From NCBI GenBank assembly GCA_002492465.1, contig DKYT01000020.1, positions 140,050-204,049 on the forward strand: DNA of 64,000 nucleotides. Direction: 5' to 3'. The notes beneath the pieces are model-generated. The model did no database searches. It had not been told where the DNA came from and worked only from the letters and a program-made list of their open reading frames with translations. The stretch's first letter is position 1; every line of letters begins with the position of its first letter. The position numbers and the translations under genes are program-made. Below, piece by piece: positions 18,330 to 27,700 of this stretch. Source of the stretch: Lachnospiraceae bacterium UBA7093. Its GTDB lineage: Bacteria > Bacillota > Clostridia > Lachnospirales > Lachnospiraceae.

Positions 18330-19364
18330 CTAGTTTTTCCTGGCAAGAGATTTCCGGAAATTTCTGTAACCCCACAACGCCTTATAGTACAGCATAAAGT
18401 AAAGCGTAGATTTCATATGCATTCTGATCAGTTTGCGTTCCTCCTGATGGACTCTCTCCTGATAATACTGATTCTCCATAAAGCCGGGAAATGTCTCCCG
18501 CATCTCTCTGCCAAGGTTTTTCACAAATCCATATTTCCTTTTTTTGACTCCCGCCATATAGGAAAACAGGGTATTTACATAAAACAGGGTGGTAAAGCTG
18601 CTTTCGATCTCAGGATAATATTCCTCCAGGAAGCCAAATTCCTTTGCCTCCCTCACCATTACCCGTGCCGCCTCCATTCGGTCCTCACAGCGCTTCGGCG
18701 TAATTGTGTGAACCGTAGAAGCATCATGCTGATAATAATAATAAAGAGGCTCCTCCAGATATTCAAACCGCTTTGCTCTTAACATCCAGGAATTGCTGAT
18801 GGCATTATCCTCATAAAATATATTCTCCGGGAAACGATTGGGATAATCGTAAATGATATGACGCTTATAGACCTTTACCACAAGACTTCCGCTGTCCAAA
18901 ATCAACGACCTGTATTTTTCTTTTGTCAGTACCCCTGTCTGGGATTGCCTGTTGTTGTGCACTACCTGACCGATCTTCATGCTGTGCTCGCCCGTCAGAT
19001 GATAGTCGCACCCCACCAGATCCGCTCCGGTCTCTTCTCCCCGGTTAATCAGCTTTTCGTAAAAATCCGGCGTCACCCAGTCGTCGCTGTCAATAAAACC
19101 GATCCACTCTCCCTTTGCCGCTTCCAGCCCAAGGTTTTTAGCGCCCCCCTGTTTCCTGTTCACCGGCGATGCGATCACCCTGAATCGGTCCGGATAGCGA
19201 TTCTCATACCGCCGGAGAATTTCCAGGGAATCGTCTGTGGAGCAGTCGTCCACCGCAATAATTTCATAATCCGATATGGTCTGATTCACCAGCGAATCCA
19301 GACACCAGGTAAGCTTGTCTTCCGCCGCCATATTATACACAGGCACAATTACACTCAGTTTCAT
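18330..19364 (-). CDS. GT2 glycosyltransferase
   Basis: About 344 residues with the classic GT-A start KLSVIVPVYNMAAEDKL, the nucleotide-binding SLVNQTISDYEIIAVDD and the metal-binding GFIDSDDWVTPDFYE. The C-terminal third is basic and helical, with no membrane segment. The ATG at 19364 is used because GGGGT precedes it and it lies three bases after the pseC stop; upstream in-frame starts would run back into pseC. It probably transfers a sugar within the glycan of this locus. The acceptor and donor are unknown. Confidence 0.87.
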   Translation of the reverse strand: MKLSVIVPVYNMAAEDKLTWCLDSLVNQTISDYEIIAVDDCSTDDSLEILRRYENRYPDRFRVIASPVNRKQGGAKNLGLEAAKGEWIGFIDSDDWVTPDFYEKLINRGEETGADLVGCDYHLTGEHSMKIGQVVHNNRQSQTGVLTKEKYRSLILDSGSLVVKVYKRHIIYDYPNRFPENIFYEDNAISNSWMLRAKRFEYLEEPLYYYYQHDASTVHTITPKRCEDRMEAARVMVREAKEFGFLEEYYPEIESSFTTLFYVNTLFSYMAGVKKRKYGFVKNLGREMRETFPGFMENQYYQERVHQEERKLIRMHMKSTLYFMLYYKALWGYRNFRKSLARKN

Positions 19365-19366
19365 TT

Positions 19367-20560
19367 TTATACCCCATAATATTCCGCGATCTTTGTCACT
19401 GCGCCGATCACATCCTGTACATCCTGATCCGTCATTGCATAGTATAAGGGCAGGCTGATGATCTCCTGATACAGCTTCTCCGCTTTGGGACATAAGCCTT
19501 TGTGGTAGCCCAGCCTCTCATAATAAGGGAAATAATAGGTTGGAATATAATGCACATTACAGCATATGTTCTCTGCATTCAGCGCTTCAAAAAACTGCCT
19601 TCTGTCTATACGCAGTTTGGACAGATTCAACCTGAGAATATAGAGATGCCTGGTGGTATCCGATTCCGGTATTTCTTTCTGCACAATAATCTGAGGCAGT
19701 CCGGAAAATGCCTCATTGTAAGTCTTCACAATCTCTTTTCTTCTTGCAGAAAACACAGGCAGCTTGTCTAACTGACTGATGATCAGCGCCGCCTGCATAT
19801 CCGTCATTCGATAATTCATCCCCAGAGTGATCTGCTCGTAATACCAGGGTCCGTCCGGTTCATGCTCCATTTGCTCCGGATCTCTGGTGATACCGTGGGC
19901 ACGGTACAAAAGCAGACGCTTATAATATTCCTCACTGTTTGTGAGAACTGCTCCTCCTTCTCCTCCGGTAACGGTCTTCACAGGATGAAAGCTCAGCGTG
20001 GTCATATCCGCTATGGAGCCGTTGCATTTTCCTTTGTAGCGGGTTCCGATCACATGGGCGCCGTCCTCTATCAGAACCAGTTTTCGGGCACGGCAATGAG
20101 CAAGCAGGCGGTCCAGCTCCACCGACTGCCCTGTGAAATCTACCGCTACCACCGCTTTCGTCTTTTCATTGGTCAGCTTTTCCACTTCAGCCGGATCAAT
20201 GTTATAGGTCTCCTCATTGATATCTGCAAAAACCGGCGTTCCGCCGCAGTAGCGGACACAATTTGCCGATGCCGCAAAAGTAATGGACGTGGTGATTACC
20301 TCATCGCCTTCCTTGATTCCCGCCGCCTGGCACGCCATATGCAATGCCGCCGTTCCGTTGCTGCATACTACCGCATACTTTGCGCCGGTAATCTGGCACA
20401 GCTTTCTCTCCAATTCCCCTATTTTAGGTCCGCAGGTAAGAAAATCGCTTTTCAGCACTTCCACCACAGCCTGAATATCCGCCTCGTCAATGTACTGATG
20501 TCCGTATGCAATCTTCTTATCCCGAATGGGGGTTCCTCCGCAAATTGCAGGCTTTTCCAT
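19367..20560 (-). CDS. pseC: UDP-4-amino-4,6-dideoxy-N-acetyl-altrosamine transaminase (PseC)
   Basis: A 397-residue DegT/DnrJ-family aminotransferase. Features typical of PseC are IAYGHQYIDEADI followed by AVVEVLKSDFLTCGP, VCSNGTAALHMACQ, DFTGQSVELDRL and SFHPVKTVTGGEGGAV with the PLP-binding lysine. It aminates the 4-keto product of the PseB dehydratase. PseB is not encoded in this window, so it must lie elsewhere. The gene follows the Spo0A-domain gene by 43 bp in the same direction and is followed by a GT2 gene, forming a second leftward pse operon. Confidence 0.9.
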   Translation of the reverse strand: MEKPAICGGTPIRDKKIAYGHQYIDEADIQAVVEVLKSDFLTCGPKIGELERKLCQITGAKYAVVCSNGTAALHMACQAAGIKEGDEVITTSITFAASANCVRYCGGTPVFADINEETYNIDPAEVEKLTNEKTKAVVAVDFTGQSVELDRLLAHCRARKLVLIEDGAHVIGTRYKGKCNGSIADMTTLSFHPVKTVTGGEGGAVLTNSEEYYKRLLLYRAHGITRDPEQMEHEPDGPWYYEQITLGMNYRMTDMQAALIISQLDKLPVFSARRKEIVKTYNEAFSGLPQIIVQKEIPESDTTRHLYILRLNLSKLRIDRRQFFEALNAENICCNVHYIPTYYFPYYERLGYHKGLCPKAEKLYQEIISLPLYYAMTDQDVQDVIGAVTKIAEYYGV

Positions 20561-20603
20561 AAGCTTCTCCTCCGCTTTCCCGGAAAGCCTCTGGAAGACC
20601 CTT

Positions 20604-20987
20604 TTATCTCTCTGCGCTTTCCGTATTTAACCGTATTCTGATGGTATCCGCAATCACCGCTATGTATTCGCTGTTGGTAGGTCTGCCCTGTCCGCTTTCT
20701 ACACAATATCCAAACAGGATTTCAAAGGTCTTTTTATTCCCTCTCAGCCATGAAATTTCAATGGCATTGCGGATTGCCCTTTCAACCTTACCGTCAGTAG
20801 TATTATACTGCTTTGCAATCTCCGGGTAAAGAAGCTTTGTAACGCTTCCCACCACCTTCATGTCCTCCTCAGCCATAAACACTGCCGATCTCACATAACG
20901 GTACCCTTTCAAATGAGCCGGTACGCCCATGTCCAGCATCATATGTGAAATCATTTGCTCAACCTTCTTTTCTTCCGATCCCTGCAT
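20604..20987 (-). CDS. Stand-alone Spo0A C-terminal DNA-binding domain protein
   Basis: 127 residues that match only the effector domain of Spo0A. MLDMGVPAHLKGYRYVR, LLYPEIAKQYNTTDGKVE and RAIRNAIEISWLRGNK follow the Spo0A helix-turn-helix domain closely, and GQGRPTNSEYIAVIAD matches its end. There is no receiver domain and no phospho-acceptor aspartate, so it cannot be switched on by the sporulation phosphorelay in the usual way. It heads the leftward operon containing pseC, so a likely job is local control of this glycan cluster, either constitutively or by competing for 0A-like boxes. Domain identification is strong; function is inferred. Confidence 0.85.
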   Translation of the reverse strand: MQGSEEKKVEQMISHMMLDMGVPAHLKGYRYVRSAVFMAEEDMKVVGSVTKLLYPEIAKQYNTTDGKVERAIRNAIEISWLRGNKKTFEILFGYCVESGQGRPTNSEYIAVIADTIRIRLNTESAER

Positions 20988-21041
20988 AACAGAACTCTCC
21001 TATTTCGCGTATTTCACTTACAGTTTAAGTATAAATTACAT

Positions 21042-21057
21042 CTATTCCTGTGAATAG
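21042..21057. promoter_or_regulatory. Inverted repeat upstream of the Spo0A-domain gene
   Basis: A perfect inverted repeat CTATTC-CTGT-GAATAG lies about 55 bp before the start codon at 20987. On the minus strand a TATACT (21033-21028) follows it, so the repeat sits near a -35 position and could be an operator. It does not look like a canonical 0A box. Confidence 0.35.
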
Positions 21058-21098
21058 TTGTAATCCATCGCGCATAGAATAAGTTTTGCTGCAATTTT

Positions 21099-21752
21099 CT
21101 ATCTTTTTTTCAAAAAGTCATAAAAGAAATCGGAAAATCCCTGATGAGATACTAAATCGTCCTGTAAATCCTTCTCCCTGTCATAAAAATATTCCCGGGT
21201 CTTCAAATCCAGGGAAATACTGTCCAAAGGAAATCCTTCCACTCTTCTTACATGGGGCACATCCGTCAGCAGAAATGGAGTTCCCCATAATTCCTCTGCC
21301 TCGCTTTCCGCTCTGGTATGCTCATCCCAGATCAGGCAGATAGCATTTTTGTATCTTGCCCTGATCTGCCCATATTTCTTCACCAAACCAATATAATGAC
21401 TTAACAATTCCTCATCGCTGCGTCTCTTCATGTCCCGCCCCCGTACATGAATCCCCGGTTGATCTTCCTCCGGCAAAGGCATACCTGTGCGATGATCCCA
21501 CAAATAAAGCCCGCTGTCACAGGAAAATACAGGACTTTGAAACAAAGCAAAGTACTGCTCCGCCTTCTCTCTGGCATTTTCCAGAGGCGTACTGCCCCTC
21601 TCCTCCACCTGGGGAAGGGAAATCCCTCTTTCCCTTGCCGCCTCATATAAACCCTGAATTTCAACAGAAGGGATTTCCGGCGGAAGCTTCTTAAGCGCCC
21701 TCCGCATATAAGCAATTTTAGCGCTGTTTCCTGTTCCGTATATGATTTTCAT
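21099..21752 (-). CDS. Ham1/RdgB-like non-canonical NTP pyrophosphatase
   Basis: A 217-residue protein starting KIIYGTGNSAKIAYMRRAL, the Ham1-family TxNxxK loop in slightly altered form (GTGNSAK). Further family features are GSTPLENAREKAEQY and SCDSGLYL, resembling the catalytic DSGL stretch. The family hydrolyses ITP/XTP and related nucleotides to keep them out of DNA. It lacks the canonical SHR near the C-terminus, so substrate range may differ from RdgB. AAGGGGAAGG precedes the ATG. It lies 25 bp after the 3-methyladenine glycosylase gene, and the two could form a base-damage operon. Confidence 0.75.
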   Translation of the reverse strand: MKIIYGTGNSAKIAYMRRALKKLPPEIPSVEIQGLYEAARERGISLPQVEERGSTPLENAREKAEQYFALFQSPVFSCDSGLYLWDHRTGMPLPEEDQPGIHVRGRDMKRRSDEELLSHYIGLVKKYGQIRARYKNAICLIWDEHTRAESEAEELWGTPFLLTDVPHVRRVEGFPLDSISLDLKTREYFYDREKDLQDDLVSHQGFSDFFYDFLKKR

Positions 21753-21777
21753 CCTTCCCCCTTATCTGAAAGATTCT

Positions 21778-22311
21778 CTACCTGACCGGCTTATAGCGCG
21801 CATCCTCCGCAATAAACCTCCATAGAATCTCCCGGTACTCCTCTGTGGCATAATCGATTCCTACCCGCTTCGCCGTAAGATAGGAAGGTCTGTATCCATC
21901 GTCTTCCAGCCACAGCCTTTTGGATACGGTCATATCCTCGCCGTTTAAGGTTCTGTCAATCTCCATGGCACGGGTAAGCTTCCCCGGACCGTTATACCCC
22001 TCAACGCCCCGGATCAACACCGCTTCCGGATGCCCTTCCCTTCCGCTTACCACATTAAAAAGGGCGTGAATGCCATAGCAGAGATAAACGTATGCCGTCC
22101 CGCCCTTTTCATAAAGAATCTTCGTCCGTTCTGTCTTACCCTTGCTGGCATGACATGCCGTATCTTCCTCCCCCATATAACATTCCGTTTCCATGATTCT
22201 GAATTTCAGAATTCCCTGATCCGTTTTCCTGCACAGCAGCTTTCCCAAAAGCTCCGGTGCAAGCACATCCGCCGGTCTGCTAAGGGCTTTCCGCCCCATT
22301 CTCTTTCCCAT
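21778..22311 (-). CDS. DNA-3-methyladenine glycosylase (AAG/MPG family)
   Basis: A 177-residue base-excision repair glycosylase. The family hallmarks LAPELLGKLLCRK, ETECYMGEEDTACHASKGKT (with the catalytic glutamate), AYVYLCYGIHALFNVV and GPGKLTRAM are all present in order. It removes alkylated purines such as 3-methyladenine and hypoxanthine. It is slightly shorter than the usual 190-200 residues, mostly at the C-terminus. GAGAAGGAA precedes the ATG. A tiny conserved-looking gene lies 18 bp upstream and the Ham1-like gene follows. Confidence 0.9.
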   Translation of the reverse strand: MGKRMGRKALSRPADVLAPELLGKLLCRKTDQGILKFRIMETECYMGEEDTACHASKGKTERTKILYEKGGTAYVYLCYGIHALFNVVSGREGHPEAVLIRGVEGYNGPGKLTRAMEIDRTLNGEDMTVSKRLWLEDDGYRPSYLTAKRVGIDYATEEYREILWRFIAEDARYKPVR

Positions 22312-22329
22312 TTCCTTCTCATTCCATCC

Positions 22330-22434
22330 TTATTTTTCCAGATAATCCAGATAATCTTCTTCACTGGCAAAAAGCATATAGCTTCCCTCTACCAGCCCCA
22401 TATATCCATTGTTTACAAAATATCCTTTCATCAT
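22330..22434 (-). CDS. Small protein of 34 residues, unknown function
   Basis: A short frame with an excellent ribosome binding site (AGGAGG seven bases before the ATG) encodes MMKGYFVNNGYMGLVEGSYM followed by an acidic tail ending EEDYLDYLEK. An alternative ATG at 22458 also has AGGAGAAGG and would give 42 residues. The composition (aromatic, acidic, no long hydrophobic helix) is protein-like, not random. It sits between the 3-methyladenine glycosylase gene and the long hairpin 22528-22891, in the same direction as the glycosylase. Function unknown. Confidence 0.6.
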   Translation of the reverse strand: MMKGYFVNNGYMGLVEGSYMLFASEEDYLDYLEK

Positions 22435-22527
22435 GCCGCCTCCTGTCATTCTGATCATTTCCTTCTCCTATTATCAGAATAACATTATGGCAGTCCCATA
22501 AAACGGACTTTAACTGGTATGGGTCAA

Positions 22528-22891
22528 GAACAGCATATCACCGGACGGCACAGCGCAGAACGGCAGGACATAAATGGCACAGGGCAGGGCGGCACAGCGG
22601 CTGGGTATGGGCGTATAGAGGTTCAGGGCTTTTGAGAGAAATTGGTCATTTCACTTACGGAATGGCAGAATACCCAGGGAGATTCCGCCACGGATGGCGG
22701 AATCAGGGGTCTGCGGCATGGACGCCGCTAGACCCCGACCCGTACAGTTTGAAGCAGCCTTTCCATTCCGTTAGAGAAATCCAATTTCGAGCCAGACCTG
22801 AACCTCTATACGCCCATACCCAGCCGCTGTGCCGCCCTGTGCCATTTATGTCCTGCCGTTCTGCGCTGTGCCGTCCGGTGATATGCTGTTC
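22528..22891. repeat. Long two-headed hairpin element 2 (364 bp)
   Basis: The outer arms (22528-22623 and 22801-22891) are perfectly complementary over about 91 bp apart from a 5-base duplication (AGGGC) on the left. Further in, an imperfect stem pairs the stretch around 22655-22685 (ACGGAATGG) with 22762-22795. The apex has two perfect hairpins: 22681-22704 (GATTCCGCCA/TGGCGGAATC) and 22706-22736 (GGGGTCT/AGACCCC enclosing CGGC/GCCG). It lies between the Na/Pi transporter stop (22907) and the small gene at 22434 and fills most of that 472-bp gap. Sequence is unrelated to elements 1 and 3. Confidence 0.9.
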
Positions 22892-22906
22892 CTGCGCTAT
22901 ACTCCT

Positions 22907-24679
22907 TTAGGGAAGCACATACTGCTCCCGCAGTTTCTTCACTTCCGCAGCAAAGACTACATTGTCCTTGCTGGTAAGATTGTCCTGATACTCATGGGTA
23001 TCAAAATTTTCTTCGTTCAACTGCAGCAGACAGAGAGCAATGTTCGAGCAATGATCCGACACTCTCTCATAGTTGGTGGTAATATCCGAAAGCACAAAGC
23101 CCATCTCTATCGTACATTTTCCTTTGCGAAGGCGCTTAATATGGCGTTTCTTGATTTCGGAATTCAGATAATCAATGACCTCCTCCATAGGCTCCACCGT
23201 GCAGGCAAGCTTCAGATCCTCCTCACAGAATACCTGAATGGAGGTATTGATAATATCCTTCACTGCTCCGGTGAAAATTGCAAGCTCTTCCTCCGCCTTC
23301 CTTGAGAAGGACATTTCCTTCTCGTACATTTCCTTTGCAGACTCCATAATATTAATGGCGTGATCGGAGATTCTTTCAAAATCACCGATACAGTGGAGCA
23401 GCACGGAAAGCTCCTGGCTGTCCTTTGCCGTCAGATGCTTACTGCTTAATTTGATCAAATAAGAGCCAAGTTCATCTTCATAATGGTCTACCAGCTCCTC
23501 CAGCTCAATCACCTTGCCCGCTTCCTTTTTATCAAACCGATCCAGCATACGGATTGCCGTAAATAAGGCATCCCTGGCATAATTCGCCATATCTACGGCG
23601 GCGTTTTTACACTGCTCCAGGGCAACTCTCGGCGTGTTTAAAAAACGAGGATCCAAAATTTGAATTTCTTTCTTCACCGCACTGATCGCCTGAGTCTCCG
23701 CCTCGGTTTCTGGAAGTGTCAGATATACCAGTTTTTCCAGCACCCATGTAAAAGGGTACATGAGGATAACCGATACCACGTTGAAGGCAGTATGTATCAC
23801 TGCGACCCCCAAAGCACTTGCCGGCTGACTTAAAAAGGTAAAATGAACGACCGCATTCAAAGTATAGAAAATCACCATAAAAGCAACCGCTTTTATGATC
23901 TTATAATACAGACCGATCAATGCCGCCCTCTTTGCCTGTCTGCCTGCGCCTGCGCTGGAAAGAAGAGCCGCCACACAGTCTCCGATATTTTGTCCCATAA
24001 TAATGGGAATTGCAGTGGAATAACTAACGGCACCTGAAACGCAAAGTGCCTGGAGAATACCTACAGAAGCTGACGATGACTGGATAATCGCCGTCAGTAC
24101 AAGACCGATCAACATACCCAGCACCGGATTGGAAAACATAAGCAGTATATTTGTAAAATCAGAATTTTCCGCCAGGGGCTTCACCACGTTTGACATGGTT
24201 TCCATTCCTGTCATAAGTACTGCAAAGCCGATCATAATGGTGGCGGCAACCTTTTGCTTTTCCCTTTTGCTCATGCTGCGCATCACAACGCCCACAAAAG
24301 CTAAAATCGGAGCAAAGGAAGAAGGCTTTAAAAACTGAAGGAACATGCCCGAGCCTTCTACGCCCGTAAGGCTTAAAAGCCATGCCGTCACTGTAGTTCC
24401 CACATTGGCTCCTAAAATAACCCCTATTGCCTGGGAAAGCTTCATAATACCCGAATTGACAAATCCCACCACCATAACGGTGGTTGCAGAGGAGGACTGG
24501 ATCACGGCGGTTACGCCTGCCCCTAAAAGAATCGCCATAAGTTTATTGGAGGTAAGCTTCTCCAAAATAATCTCCAGTTTACCTCCGGATGCTTTTTTTA
24601 ATCCGTCGCCCAGCACTTCCATTCCATACAGAAACAAAGCAAGACCGCCAACCATCGTTAGTATACTAAAAATATCCAT
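22907..24679 (-). CDS. Na/Pi cotransporter family protein with PhoU-like domain
   Basis: A 590-residue protein. The membrane half (residues 1-310) contains the duplicated NptA signatures with QSSSATT (GVTAVIQSSSATTVMVVGF) and QSSSASVG, the QSSS repeats that line the substrate path of Na-dependent phosphate carriers. Residues 345-560 form helical PhoU-like repeats (LHCIGDFERISDHAINI). It probably imports phosphate with Na+, although bacterial members may act mainly in phosphate homeostasis. The single gene lies downstream of mfd with an 81-bp gap, and its stop is 15 bp from hairpin element 2. Confidence 0.9.
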   Translation of the reverse strand: MDIFSILTMVGGLALFLYGMEVLGDGLKKASGGKLEIILEKLTSNKLMAILLGAGVTAVIQSSSATTVMVVGFVNSGIMKLSQAIGVILGANVGTTVTAWLLSLTGVEGSGMFLQFLKPSSFAPILAFVGVVMRSMSKREKQKVAATIMIGFAVLMTGMETMSNVVKPLAENSDFTNILLMFSNPVLGMLIGLVLTAIIQSSSASVGILQALCVSGAVSYSTAIPIIMGQNIGDCVAALLSSAGAGRQAKRAALIGLYYKIIKAVAFMVIFYTLNAVVHFTFLSQPASALGVAVIHTAFNVVSVILMYPFTWVLEKLVYLTLPETEAETQAISAVKKEIQILDPRFLNTPRVALEQCKNAAVDMANYARDALFTAIRMLDRFDKKEAGKVIELEELVDHYEDELGSYLIKLSSKHLTAKDSQELSVLLHCIGDFERISDHAINIMESAKEMYEKEMSFSRKAEEELAIFTGAVKDIINTSIQVFCEEDLKLACTVEPMEEVIDYLNSEIKKRHIKRLRKGKCTIEMGFVLSDITTNYERVSDHCSNIALCLLQLNEENFDTHEYQDNLTSKDNVVFAAEVKKLREQYVLP

Positions 24680-24760
24680 TATCCTATCCTCCGGATGTTC
24701 GTAAAAAGCAGCTACATTTTTTATTCTACACTATTTCGTTCCTTTTGGGTATAGGCTTTT

Positions 24761-27700
24761 TTATTTCCTTTGCAGAATCTCCATATCCCCAAGCAGCGTC
24801 TCCGTCAGTTCCAGCAAGGTCTGGGCGTCCTTTTCCACCATACCGCTTTTTTTATAACGGTACAAAAAGCTTACCATCTTATAGTTAAAGGAAAGCTTTT
24901 CATGCTTCTTCAAAAGCTCCGGTATTCTTTCTCCGTAAATCCGGGCATCTCTCTTCAACGTAATCAGAATCTCTCCGTTTTTGCCCTTGATATCCGTAAT
25001 ATAAAGCCTGTGCGCCCTGACTCGGATCATGGAAATCCGGAACAGATTCTGTACTGCCGGCGGAATCTGCCCGAAGCGGTCCAAAAGCTCCTCCTTCATG
25101 TCGTCGCACTCGACTTGGTTTTCAATACCGGCGATTCGTTTATAAATATCCAGCTTTTGAATTTCATTGACGATATAGGCAGGAGGAATAAAAGCGTCCA
25201 CATCCAGATCCACTGTGGTGTTAAAATCTTCCACAACGCTGACACCCTTTAAATTTTTCACCGCTTCGTTGAGCATCTTGCAGTACAGGTCATATCCCAC
25301 TGCCTGCATATGTCCGTGCTGTCTTGCTCCCAACAGATTCCCCGCTCCTCTGATCTCCAAATCCCGCATGGCAATTTTAAAACCGCTTCCCAAATCCGTA
25401 AACTCCTTAATTGCGGCAAGCCTTTTTTCCGCTACCTCCCTTAACATTTTGTCCCGTTTGTACATAAGAAAGGCATATGCGGTGCGGTTGCTTCTCCCCA
25501 CTCTTCCACGAAGCTGATAAAGCTGGGAAAGCCCCATGTTATCAGAATCATGGATAATCATGGTGTTTACATTGGAAATGTCCAACCCTGTCTCAATGAT
25601 GGTAGTGGACACCAGCACGTCGATCTCACCGTTGATAAAATCGTACATAATACGCTCCAACTCCCGCTCCTGCATCTGCCCATGGGCAAAGGAAACCACC
25701 GCCTCCGGTACCAGGCTTTGGATGGAAGCCGCCACATCCGCAATTTGATTCACCCTGTTATAGACATAGTATACCTGCCCGTTTCTGGACAGTTCCCGCA
25801 CGATCGCCTCCCTGACCATTTCCTCATTGTATTCCATCACATAGGTCTGAATGGGCATTCTGTCCCCAGGCGCTTCCTCCAACACACTCATATCCCTGAT
25901 GCCCACAAGGCTCATATGCAGGGTTCTGGGAATGGGTGTCGCCGTCAGGGTAAGCACATCCACATTCTCCTTCATTTTCTTGATCTTTTCCTTGTGAGCA
26001 ACCCCAAAGCGCTGTTCCTCGTCGATGATCAAAAGTCCCAGATCCTTGTAGACAACGTCCGCCGACAAAACTCTGTGGGTGCCGATTACAATATCCACCA
26101 GCCCTTTTCTCAGATCCTCCACCGTTTTTTTCTGCTCTCCGTTGGTTCTGAATCTGGACAGCATATCCACCCGCACGGGAAAATCCTTCATCCGCTGGAT
26201 AAAGGTGTTATAATGCTGCTGCGCCAAAATGGTGGTGGGCACCAGATAAACTACCTGCTTGCCCTCCTGCACAGCCTTAAACGCCGCCCGAATGGCAATC
26301 TCCGTCTTACCGTAGCCCACGTCTCCGCAGATCAGCCGGTCCATAATTTTGGTGCTTTCCATATCCTCCTTGGTGGCGTTGATGGCAAGTATCTGATCCT
26401 CTGTTTCTTCAAAGGGGAATGTCTCCTCAAATTCTTTCTGCCAGACTGTGTCCGGTCCGTACTGAAATCCGTTCTTCTGCTGGCGGGCGGCATACAGCTC
26501 CACCAGATCCTTTGCCACCTCCCCTGCTGCCTCCCGGACCCTGCTCTTGGTTTTGCTCCACTCCTGGGTTCCAAGCTTGTTCAGCTTGGGGCGTTTTGCA
26601 TCGGCGGAGGCGTACTTTTGTATCACATCCAGCCCGGTGGCAAGGACATAAAGATTACCGCCATCCCGGTACTCGATCTTAATGTAATCCTTTACCACCT
26701 TTTCAACCTCTACCTTTTCAATACCTTTATAAATACCCAGTCCATGATTTTCATGAACCACATAATCTCCTACCTTTAATTCGTTAAAGTCGTTGATCTT
26801 GCGCCCTTCATAGGTTTTTCTCTTTTTCTTCTTCTTTTTGTCGGCGCCAAAAACATCGCTTTCCGATATGACCACAAACTTAAGCAGGGGATACTCAAAC
26901 CCCTTCCGTACTCTGCCATAAAAAGTCATGATCTCTCCCGGCTGAAGCTCTCTGTCCGGATCCTCCGTATAAAATGCCGTCAGTTCTTCATCCCTCAGAT
27001 CCCTGGCAAGTCTTTCCGCCCTGGTTCTTGAGCCGGACAAAAGAAGTACCCTGAAGCCTCTTTTTTTGTAACGCTTCAAGTCCTGTACCAACGCCTCGAA
27101 GCTATTGTTATAGGAAGAAATACTTTTGACAGAAAGATCTACTTTTCTCTCCGGTTTAAACAGGTTGTTTTTCAACTCCAAAGAGGCAAGGGTAACCAGC
27201 CTTCTCTGCTGCAGCTTCGCCGCTACCTCCCCCTGGGAATACAAAAGCTGCATCTGACCCGGCAGAATATACCCCTTTTCCACCCGGTGTATCATGCTTT
27301 CCCGGAATTCCAGTTCCACCGCCTCCGCATGCTCCTTCACCCTTGCAGGCTCGTCTATAAAAACGCAGGTCTTATCTTTGTCCAATATTTCCAGAAAGGA
27401 CACCGTGTTTTCATAAAAATAATGAACATAAGCATCCAGATTCACCAGGTTTCGGAATTCCAGAACCTGCTCCTTCAACTCCTTTATCTGGGTTTCAACC
27501 CGGTGGGCTTCTTCCGTATGAAATTCCTTCCGCAGCTTCTCGGAAAAGTTCCTGCCCTCCTTTTCGATCTTTTCCATACCCTTTTTCAAGCGTTCATCGG
27601 AAAGCAGCATCTCTCCCGCCGGATAAATGGTGATGCCGGAAAGCTTTTCAATGGAACGCTGGCTTAACACATCAAAGCTGCGAATGGATTCTACCTCATC

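Noticed and set aside
25550..26779. 409-codon frame opposite mfd
   Set aside because: It is antisense to conserved Mfd motor motifs and shows no recognisable protein features.
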